This document shows positions 22,801 through 32,016 of a stretch of 64,000 bases of DNA, piece after piece. The stretch spans positions 20,772,501 to 20,836,500 of the forward strand of contig OX387200.1 of assembly GCA_947561715.1 (NCBI GenBank). The letters are read 5' to 3'. The notes beneath the pieces were generated by a model. That model saw only the letters and a program-made list of their open reading frames with translations. It searched no databases and had not been told where the DNA came from. This DNA comes from Ascidia mentula (Eukaryota; Chordata; Ascidiacea; Phlebobranchia; Ascidiidae). Every line of letters starts with the position of its first letter. Position 1 is the first letter of the stretch. The position numbers and the translations under genes are program-made.

Positions 22801-24343
22801 GATAAATTTTACATCCTGACACAGGGAATTGCAAGTTAAGATCTCCATCCTGGAGAAAACCTGTCAACGATTGTTGGATGAGGTCGCAAATGAGAAGAGG
22901 AAGCGAGATGAGCAGGAGGAGTTGATGAAGGAGGAGGTGGAATCGGTTTATGGGAAATACAACGAAAGTAAAAAATCCGCAGCCGAGCTTGAAAAGGTGA
23001 GATCCACGTTCAGTGTCGCTGTATGAGTCGTTGTGGATACTGACGTCATCCGACATGTGGCAACCTCTGTTTAATGTCAACATTTTTTTTAAAAAATTGT
23101 TCACTTCGTTTTGTGTCCATAAAAAGTTTTTGTTTTCCAAAAGTAGTTGATAAAAACACGTTGCTTTCTCATTTATATTTGTTACACATCGTTGAATGAT
23201 CAATATGACGTCATAGTATAGTTTGTGACGTGTGTGATGCGATTTGTAGGCAATGAGCGAACTCCGATCTGAGAGGAATCACAGGGAGGCGAAGGTCGCT
23301 CAACTGGAGAAAGAACTCCAGAGATCCGAGAGTAAACGGAATGAAAGTGACGTCGAGTGCAACAGAGCGAGACAGAAACTTACCGAAGCGAAACGGGAAT
23401 GTACACGGTTGCTAGACGAGGTACTATGACGTCACATGGTAAAAAATGGATATTGACCAATAGTCTTGCGCGGAAATTGGCAAAAGAACCGCGATTTGAC
23501 CTGCCGACAGTGCACGCTGTTTCGACCTGCTAAGGTCGCACCATTGTCGCTAGTGACTGTGACTCTATTGACTGGCTTGTAAACCAGTCAGGTACAGGTT
23601 TATTTACTTAGTGAAGCTGGGCAGTTAAAAGTCGATGCGCTGTGTAACCACAACTGGGTACAGGAACCACGTGGAGCGCACTACAAGTGTCGAATGTTTT
23701 CCGGTTTTTTAGCACACCTCTAGCGTTGTGCAATTTTTACACCAGGTGTCGCTGTTGCGCAAAAGCAAGAAAGAGCTTTCGGCCCAAGTGACGTCACTCA
23801 AGCTTTATGAGTTCAACGAAGCGGAACGTAAACGCATCGACTCCATGCAGGAGCAGCTCGACCACCTGTGCAAGCATATCCAGGTAAGCTTATACCGCGA
23901 AAAAAGCCAAGGAGGCTTTTATTAATCACGCGGTGACACGATAAAAAGTTTAAAAAGCTCCGCCTTTGTGTGAGAAAAGTGATGCAGATAGTGATGCTGT
24001 TTATTGTTTATGCAGACATCCGAGAATGACTACAACCAAACCATAGCCATATACAGGAACCACCTTCTTAAAGCGGCGGAGGTGAGATTATGTCAACACC
24101 TTGTTATTATGTTATTGCTGACTCTGCAAAAATGTGTAAAAATGTACGGAAAGTTTGATATTACACACTGGACTCGACGCTTTACAGAATCACTAACTTG
24201 CTGCTTAAAATGTCGCGCGCGCGCATGTTGCCTTTTTACTTAATCTGCCTTTTGTCCAGGGAGAATTAAACGACGAAGTCCTGAGCGAACTGAAAGGCAT
24301 TCTCAAACTTCTCGATCGGCCGCATTCCTCCAACAGCTCCTGA
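13810..24343 (+). CDS. RAI14/UACA: Ankyrin-repeat/coiled-coil protein, RAI14/UACA family, complete
   Basis: Vertebrate members (ankycorbin, UACA) bind actin and membranes. Coding exons: 13810-13866, 14138-14271, 14505-14593, 14823-15022, 15551-15706, 16930-17083, 17505-17581, 17954-18050, 18529-18902, 19215-19418, 20419-20646, 20848-20919, 21974-22099, 22506-22630, 22825-22996, 23250-23420, 23746-23883, 24016-24081, 24260-24343. All phases agree, giving about 907 residues. The start MKSIKAKLKK matches the MKSLKA N-terminus of the vertebrate proteins and is followed by DDWSKFDQR. About six ankyrin repeats fill residues 60-245 (ATPLHASARYGH; TALHFAAFEGH; TLLMAAAAMGR; TALILAAEAGH). A linker precedes a long coiled coil rich in E, K, Q and L. 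The C-terminal QTIAIYRNHLLKAAE matches the conserved family end. It is shorter than vertebrate members (roughly 980-1400 residues). The exon at 20419 may contain a 63-bp in-frame intron. AATAAA is at 24672-24677. Confidence 0.88.
20531..20593 (+). other. Possible 63-bp in-frame facultative intron in the RAI14/UACA-like gene
   Basis: Within the exon at 20419-20646 the sequence gtaggcag...ctccttttacgcag has a good donor, a pyrimidine tract and an AG. Its 63 bases are a multiple of three and contain no stop in frame. Retention adds 21 residues low in heptad character (GETANISFY), so splicing seems the default, but both products are open. Confidence 0.5.
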
Positions 24344-26129
24344 AGCAAAAAACAAACTATCGTTTTCCATTCCGAATCACTAAAACGCAATTTTTTTATG
24401 TCTATACATCGTCATTCTTACCAAATCCCACCCTTGCTTGCTTTGTCTCGTTTACCCGCTGCTGTGACGTCACCACATTCTGTTACGTCTTTGTGACGTA
24501 ATTTTATTCTTGAACGGTGCCGGATCCGTTTTTGTTTTGTTGTTCGATGTATTTTTTATCGACCTGTGTCGGTGCTCTATACTGCTGTGTGTGTTTTCCG
24601 ATAAGGTACGATGCGTCAGCTATATGCATATCAATACATTCTGAGCTATGACGAAATTCCCCAAGCTTTTAAATAAAGGGGTAACGGTAGTTCAGGTTGT
24701 GCTTTAAGAATTCATGTGTTTTGATTTAAAATGATGCGAATGTTTGAAAAACAATTTACCGCACGTGTTCAATATAAAATCGCAAGAGCGGTGCCTTATA
24801 GATTCGCTGGATTTATTGAAACTTATGGTGATGCGCGATCAGATCACCAATCGCGTCAGAACGGTGCAGTGGTCCCCAGAAAATCTATTTCAAGCTATTT
24901 TAATTGCAAGCAAGTTGTGCCAATAATGTGATTGAGCTGCAGGTAGATTGCCATTGTGCAGCTTTGTGTGACTCAACGACTCTGCCGACCAAACTGCCAG
25001 GCAAAGACTTTCACGTGGTGGTGAAATTCAATTACCGTCATCCGTTGGGCACCAAAAAGAATCGTATTATTGGCCACACTTACTTATACTTATATATATG
25101 ACTACCGTGACACGGGACATGACGGCACTCAAGGAAATTGCGAAATGTGTTTTTGTTGAATAAGAATGCCCAACTGTGTTTGAAAAGTCTGCTAAACATG
25201 TCCAGCATCTTATGGCTTTGACATTGTTATTCAAGATTACATGCTCCATGTATTTCCAGGCTTGGTTGACGTTTTACACAACAAACAAATATTTATTCAG
25301 CGCAGAGCAAACCTAGGTTTGGAGAAACCACTTCTGCACCAAGGCGCCGACCTTTCTTTCCCTTGTTCACGACCGAAAACTTTTTTCCTCTTACGCAGAA
25401 TACATCACAAACACCTGAAGTAGGATAAGGTGTTTAAAACCCTTTTCTAGTTATCTGTCCCGCTCAATCACCCGCAAACAGACTCAGCAATGATGTTTGC
25501 GGGCGATTAGCGGTGTCAAAAGGCACAGACTCGGACTGGTTCCTCTAACAGGCAGTTTGGATTAAGGGTTCATGCAGAGCTAGAATAGGTATATGAACCC
25601 AGTAATTGCGAAGCGGCAAAAACTGTTAGGGAGAAACTTTTTAGTAGCGGCATGGGCATGTTAACGCAAGCCCCGACTGCACGCGGGCAGTTTGGTTTGA
25701 GCAGAATTCAGAAGAATGAAGAACTCGTGATGCGTTCGCGTTCGCGGGCCTGGAAAACCCCAGTTTAACCTGACGTAGCTGGCTTAAAGACCACGCAACA
25801 TGACCACCGGAAGTAACTTGGCCTTCTTTTTAACATTTTACGATTGGTTCCGCATGTTCATTCCGAAAGTACGCCACACGTGCACAGCACATCTAGCTAG
25901 CTCAGTTACTGCTACAACATATTAATGTTGATTTCGGTTCCTATAATTTATTGCTGATGTTTTACAGACGTCTGCGGTTTATAACTTATGTCTTTTTTAT
26001 TGAGTAAACGTTACATTTTTTTATTGAGTAAATACATTGTTTTCATAATTAACCCCTTCTACTCTTTTCTGAATGCAGTGTTAAACTAACCATTAGGTTT
26101 GGTTTCAGGCTTAATGAACATAACGCAAA
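24344..26129. other. Intergenic between the RAI14/UACA-like and LCCL-A genes
   Basis: Holds the 3' UTR and polyadenylation signal (24672-24677) of the upstream gene, then about 1.4 kb with no recognised gene. It is repeated almost unchanged at 44478-46247. The last bases before the LCCL-A start contain a pyrimidine-rich 3' splice site (ag at 26107-26108). Confidence 0.5.
26108..26129 (+). promoter_or_regulatory. Candidate spliced-leader acceptor before LCCL-A
   Basis: The sequence ggtttggtttcag ends at 26108, 21 bases before the ATG, with no recognisable upstream 5' exon. Tunicates add a 16-nt spliced leader at such unpaired 3' splice sites. A normal 5' UTR intron would look the same. The same arrangement occurs at LCCL-B and LCCL-C. 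Confidence 0.35.
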
Positions 26130-29100
26130 ATGTCGAGGACGTTTATTGCGGCATTTTGGCTTCTCGGAGGATTTCTGATTAGAACCACTTCTGCTGCTGT
26201 TGAGATACGTGAGTAGCCTTGACATAGTAATTCACGGAGGTTGAGGCTTGGCTCAAGACATATTTTAAACAAACTTTGTCAAAAGTTGACTTCAAAAGTT
26301 GAAATTTTGGGATCTACCCAAGATTGCAGATGCAGGCCTAGCGATCACTGTAACTTATTTAATAACACCAAAAAAGCAGTAGCTTTTTATTACAGGATTA
26401 GCCTGGTTTATTATCAGGAATATATATTTCGCCCCATGGGCATCTTCAGTTCCTTGTTTACTGCACGGCGGTAGGCGGAAGAGCGTCTGATATTTCTGTT
26501 AACTTGGTGAAATTTCATTAACAAGGGGATCAGCGCTTATTGGTGAAACGTCGGGTAAATCTTGCAACGAAGGCGAGTTCGCTACTGTATATAAGCCGGT
26601 TAACGGTGACAGTGTTTTCACGCCCGTTCATTGCAAATATACATGGCTGTTTATCTATCACCTTATAGGGAACGTCATAAGCAGGATGTAATGTGTCAAC
26701 TCGTACAAAGACATGCGTACAGCTAGCCACTTCTTCAAAATAACCCGACTCTACCCTACCGTGCCTGTGCGTCCTGAGCGGCGTGACACAATTGTTCATG
26801 TGTATTTGTGCCTCTTTTGCTTACCCGACAGTTTCTAAGGCTTAAGGCCAGCGATAATTATATCAATGTTGAAATGAAACAAGAATTATTATCCCCATAT
26901 GTCATTGAAAAGCGAAACGATTAACCCAAAAAACATATGTGAGTGCACACGACGTGATCATAACTTGTCACAAAATGTCACAACGCTAAATGCACAATAC
27001 GAATTTGAGACTCGTAACACAAAGACCACTTGCAATTTGTCACAGCGTTTTTTGGTGGACGAAGGATTTCCAGTGGGACGCTTTTTTCATCCAATTCGGC
27101 GCAATTGCTGCTCGAGTGTTTTCAGGCGCCTTGCAGTTCAGGCGCATTTTGCAAATTTGCAGATTTGAACATTTGGTCGGTTTTTGTCCGTTTCTGAAAT
27201 TTTTTCTACAATGTAGTAAATGCGGTAGGCTATATATTTTAATCCAAATATTATTGCGTGGCGGAATTTTCGAATTTGTACACAGCAGAACGTTCGCCTG
27301 TATTTGATTGTCATTTAGCCTACAGCTTTTGCACCAACAAATGTTTTCAGTACAGTATTTTTTTGGTATTGATTGAAAACTTTTCAAATGACGAATAACG
27401 TGTTGTTGTTGCACAACAATTGCGCTCTCGAGCTGTTTTGAAGGATTGCGTCTGTGGCCCTTCTCAAATTACACTGTTCTGTTTTTTTGTGTTGCTAATC
27501 ATCTTAACGTCTAAATAAACGTTTCTCTCATTGTTATCGGAGTTTTATTATCTTCTGTGTGATTTTTATGCTTTAATTTCAGATAATGTGGATTGTAGCG
27601 AAACTCTGCTCAAGCAACGCCCGTTTTCTGATTTTATCATCAAGTGTCCGTCAAATTGTTTGGATTCGCATGCTGCTGCAAGACTTTTTCTCGACGTAAC
27701 TAAAGAATATTCAGAAATTTCAAAACTCTGTGTTGCCGCAAGGAAAAGTGGAGTTACTAGTGACCTTGTAAAAATTCGCGTGGTCAAACAACGGTTTCCA
27801 CCACCAACCCGGACATTCATTCCTATGCCATACGGTAAGTAAAAGTTGTGCTTTACTTCAGGTAAAATGTCAATCACAGGGAATCTATAGTTTTACACTG
27901 GTTATTGCAATTTGATTATGACAGATTCTCACAAAAAAAAAACAATTTGAATATTCCAGTGACCAGTACAGCCAGTATAACAACGGAAAGTCTTCCAATT
28001 ACCAGTACGAAACCATCCACCAGCCAGCCAACCACTAGTACGCAACCATCCACCAACCATTCAACTACCAGTACTCAACCATCCACAAGCCATTCATCCA
28101 CCAGTACTCAACCATCCACAAGCCATTCAACTACCAGTACTCAACCATCCACAAGCCATTCAACTACCAGTACTCAACCATCCACAAGCCATTCATCCAC
28201 CAGTACTCAACCATCCACAAGCCATTCATCCACCAGTACTCAACCATCCACAAGCCATTCATCCACCAGTACTCAACCATCCACCAGTTATTCAACTACC
28301 AGTACTCAACCATCCACAAGCCATTCATCCACCAATACGCAACCATCCACCAGTTATTTAACCACCAGTACTCAACCATCCACAAGCCATTCATCCACCA
28401 ATACGCAACCATCCACCAGTTATTTAACCACCAGTACTCAACCATCCACAAGCCATTCATCCACCAGTACTCAACCATCCACAAGCCATTCATCCACCAG
28501 TACTCAACCATCCACCAGTTATTCAACTACCAGTACTCAACCATCCACAAGCCATTCATCCACCAATACGCAACCATCCACCAGTTATTTAACCACCAGT
28601 ACTCAACCATCCACAAGCCATTCATCCACCAATACGCAACCATCCACCAGTTATTTAACCACCAGTACTCAACCATCCACAAGCCATTCATCCACCAGTA
28701 CTCAACCATCCACAAGCCATTCATCCACCAGTACTCAACCATCCACAAGCCATTCATCCACCAGTACTCAACCATCCACCAGTTATTCAACTACCAGTAC
28801 TCAACCATCCACAAGCCATTCATCCACCAATACGCAACCATCCACCAGTTATTTAACCACCAGTACTCAACCATCCACAAGCCATTCATCCACCAATACG
28901 CAACCATCCACCAGTTATTTAACCACCAGTACTCAACCATCCACAAGCCATTCATCCACCAGTACTCAACCATCCACAAGCCATTCAACCACCAGTACTC
29001 AACCATCCACAAGCCAGCCAACTACAAGCACAAAAGCAAACGGTGAAGTTACATTTTGTGCAAAGTCTATGTTACACATTGACAGTTTCACCAGCGTTAA

Positions 29101-29835
29101 AGACATAATCTGTTCACATAATTGTCAGCATCATCTTTTTGTGCAAAGTCTATGTTAAATAAATAAATGTTTGAAGGTAAAATGTTGCAACAAAGCCGTT
29201 AAATATTGTAATTGGATATACAGTAGTATTTAACGAGCAAACGTATTTTAGGGAGTGAAGTAGCAGAATTCAAGAGCCCCAAGGGTAGGTTTTTGATGTA
29301 TTTGATATGTATAACTTGGGAATTATTGATATGTCAACTAGTCAATAGAATAATCTGCCAACTGAAATTCTGGTAAACAGTCAATGGTTAAATGAGGCTT
29401 CCTTTTTTGATTTTCCATTTAAACAGAAGTCATGGGAGCTGTTCTGATTCACCAAACTTTAATGTTAAGTCGGAACTTTTTTGGTTGGTTGGTTATTGTT
29501 CTAGTTTGTAATATAAATTAATTAAATACCCTTTAAAACAATGGCCTTTCAAAAACAGTCAATGGCAGTAAAATAAAATGTTTGTTACTTATTCTATTGT
29601 TTGTTACTTATTTCCAGACAACCAATGATTTCTTTTTTTATTAGGAGCTGGATTTGCTGTGAAAATAGTTTGCGTAATTTTTGCTGTTGTTGTAATCGTC
29701 ATCATCCTTGTCCTGCTGCGTTTCTGTTACTTCAAAAAACCAATCCGCGAATTGTGGATCCACGTGAACCAAAATAAAAGGTATTGTTGTAAAGCAAATA
29801 AGAAATTTATGTCTTGCAACTTGCCTGGGTTATAG
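26130..29835 (+). CDS. LCCL-A: LCCL-domain mucin-like type I membrane protein
   Basis: Exons: 26130-26208, 27583-27834, 27960-29042, 29252-29284, 29645-29835; all junctions are phase 1, giving 545 residues. Residues 1-23 are a signal peptide (FIAAFWLLGGFLI, then TTSA). Residues 27-110 hold an LCCL-type domain with the four cysteines Cys31, Cys48, Cys52 and Cys76 (NVDC; IIKCPSNC; SKLCVAA; GV). The family is known from factor C, cochlin and LGL1 and is linked to extracellular defence and matrix. Its second half is diverged and Pro-rich. Residues 111-470 are 31 copies of an 11-residue unit (TTSTQPSTSHS), a heavily O-glycosylatable stem. A hydrophobic segment (VIFAVVVIVIILVLL) and a basic tail (FKKPIRELWIHVNQNKR) follow. 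The last codons (NLPGL) lie on a local deletion junction. Two further anchor exon pairs follow downstream. Function is not known. Confidence 0.8.
26416..26454 (-). ncRNA. Hammerhead-like folded motif in LCCL-A intron 1
   Basis: On the minus strand: AGGAA, CTGAAGA, T, hairpin GCCC/GGGC with a 3-nt loop, GAAA, six bases, TTCCT. The layout is identical to the CSK intron motif, including the single T and the six-base spacer, while both helices have different but compensating bases. An ATA triplet sits at the NUH position. Confidence 0.3.
27998..29020 (+). repeat. 33-bp coding minisatellite, 31 copies (LCCL-A mucin stem)
   Basis: The unit accagtactcaaccatccac... encodes an 11-residue Thr/Ser/Pro repeat. 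Variant units (..SYL, ..NTQ.., ..SYS) recur in blocks of 7-8 units (231-264 bp), a higher-order pattern seen about three times between 28296 and 29021. Because 33 is a multiple of three, the antisense frame is also open (Trp-rich); that is an artefact. Confidence 0.97.
29043..29167 (+). other. Alternative read-through 3' end of the LCCL-A mucin exon (secreted form)
   Basis: If the donor gtgaag at 29043 is not used, the mucin frame continues for 38 codons with three cysteines in its last third and stops at TAA 29156-29158. AATAAA signals at 29158-29163 and 29162-29167 overlap that stop. The product would lack the membrane anchor. The same layout is kept in LCCL-B (stop at 48717-48719). Confidence 0.45.
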
Positions 29836-32016
29836 GAGGCACAAAAGCAATGCGTATTGAAGCAAGTTTGTGCGGTCGGGTAACATAGTTTATGTGTGCA
29901 ACAAATTCCTTCACGAATTCAGTTGTTATACATCTGCGATCTCCCGTGTAAATCGTTTGAAGACGCTCGTCGTCTCTCGTTGTATCTTTTTATGTCTGGT
30001 TGAAAAGCTGTGTTTCTTTTAACATGACCTTCTCCCATTTAAAGTTGGTTCATTGCGACTCTACGAAATCCCTCCATAGACGACGAGCATTATGTGGTTT
30101 TTGTTTTCTTACCCTTATAGCACGGACGTAGAAATTAAAGAACCTGGGCGTAAATCAGAATGCGGTGTAAATTACCAAATTATAATTATGTCCGAAATAC
30201 TTGAAGTGTTTCTGACAAAAAATCGCTCAATGACCGACAAATGACACAAGGAAACCCAGGTGTATATTGTAGATATCAGAAATCGACTTAGTGGGACCTG
30301 GCAGGCTTGTTGTGTATTGTAGTGACATAGAACTTTTAAAACATGTATGAGAATCTCCCGACAGTCTCATGACAACAAAGACATGGTATCTAATTTTCTA
30401 GTAACATTTAAGAAACGTATTTTATGGTAAAAGTGACAAATGTGCTAACCCGTGCAGTGGGTTCTGTTGTTTTCCCCATAGGTTTGTACCCAAGTCGGCT
30501 GCCTGGCGGCAAGTTCGCTTTTTGGCATAAAATAACGCTGGGTTGCTTCCCTCATTTGTCAATAAGTAATCCCGCTGACAATATGTGGTTGGCTTTACTG
30601 TCGTGTTTTTCTGTGGAACGATTGTTTGAAAGCCAGTTTACTACCAAGTTTATTGCACTCGTTGTTTTCGGAAACCACAAATTGGTACAATACGGAAACA
30701 TGTATTTTAAACTCTAGCCGAAATTAAACTTCTGTACGTGGTGCAATTGTAAGCAGGTGAAATCACGACACACAGCAACGTGCAAAGCTGGACCAATGCC
30801 GCCAATCACCCGCCCACACCCTTTTTGACTTGATGCCTGGTATATGCGTTATTTTAACAGTGTGTGCAGAAGTGTGCAAATGCGGAACATCATAACACAC
30901 GCGTACAACATGAAGGGGTCATAGGCTGTAGTGTTAACGGTCCTTAAAGAGCGACCAGTGGAATGTTAACATTCGTTTCCAAGTAACACAAACCGCTGAA
31001 AACATTCTGGCAAACCTCCGAAATGCCTGCAAATATTTGTGATTTTTGTCTTTTCGTGATAACTTTCTATTTTGTAAATTATTAGGGCGTAACTTTGAAA
31101 CTACTGGGGCGTTACAGCCTGTGAAGCATTACGCTACAGTGTACTCAGATATGCGAATGTTTATTGACAGATTTCGTGTTTTCAGAGGTTGGATGAGTTC
31201 TCTACAGTGCTGCGTCCCGTCCGAATCTGGGAGCGGCAGGCAAGGTGGCTCGCAGCTTCGCGCGAGTTGCACAGTTGGTTGCGCAGAACCCCTAGTGACA
31301 CGCAAAACGGAGATAGGCGAGATGCTTATTGAACTCAAAGGCTAAGGCCGGGTCAACACAGAAACTGTCGCGGAAACGGTGTACGCCCGTGCGCTCACGC
31401 GCTGGCGCATTGGCTTCCACACAGAGTGAATAACTTTGAGCGCGTCCTCACTCACGCTTGACGTATTTTCGCTGCCAGTTATCACACTTGGTGCTTTGTT
31501 TTGTATACCATTCACAAACGCGCGAATTGTGCTGTTTATTATCGAAGACATTACGGCCGTGGTGAATGGTGTTAATCGTGAGAAAGTACAAAATGGCAAA
31601 AGAACATTCTGTGCAAAAACTTTGTTGTGCAGTTTTCCGGTAAAAGAGGAAAAATTACAGCAATATTAATTGTGCACGACGTGAAAAAAATTTCACATTT
31701 TTCACAAGAAACAATTGAGAAGAAGAATGTTAAATAACTAAGGATTTAAGGCGTTTATGAGTCCGTGCGTTTGCGCATTGAAATGTCTTGACATTACAAC
31801 TAACAAATTTCAACAATTAAACATACCTGGAGATGCAACTCAACAAAAAGTGTTTTTATACAAATTGTTATCTTTTCATTATTAAATGTATAATGTTGTT
31901 GAATAATCCGTGATATTATCCGTTAAATTTCTGTCGTATATCTGTTGGTTTTGGAAAATAGCTTGCGTTATTATTCTGCTGCTATTACTTAGTTTGTAAA
32001 CCAGTGCTCCGCAAGT
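29107..32016. repeat. Tandem array copy R1 (LCCL-A anchor exons plus 3' flank)
   Basis: First of three head-to-tail copies in unit A. Each starts at aatctgttcacataattgtc and ends at gtgctccgcaagt. R1 holds the first anchor exon pair (29252-29284, 29645-29835). Relative to R2 it lacks 473 bp (R2 positions 32725-33197), and the junction falls in the last codons of the tail exon. Apart from the exon pair I see no supported gene. Confidence 0.9.
31344..31634. repeat. 291-bp GC-richer block in R1 with a copy in R2 (34772-35062)
   Basis: Between the shared flanks caaaggct and ttccggtaaa, R1 and R2 carry about 290 bp (starting ggccgggtcaacacag) where R3 and unit B carry only about 75 unrelated bases. 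Composition differs from the AT-rich surroundings. I found no convincing terminal inverted repeats; it may be an old mobile-element fragment or a replacement. Confidence 0.45.

Noticed and set aside
28296-29021. Three long Trp-rich antisense frames
   Set aside because: They mirror the 33-bp mucin repeat; a repeat divisible by three keeps any stop-free frame open. No start context or splice sites.
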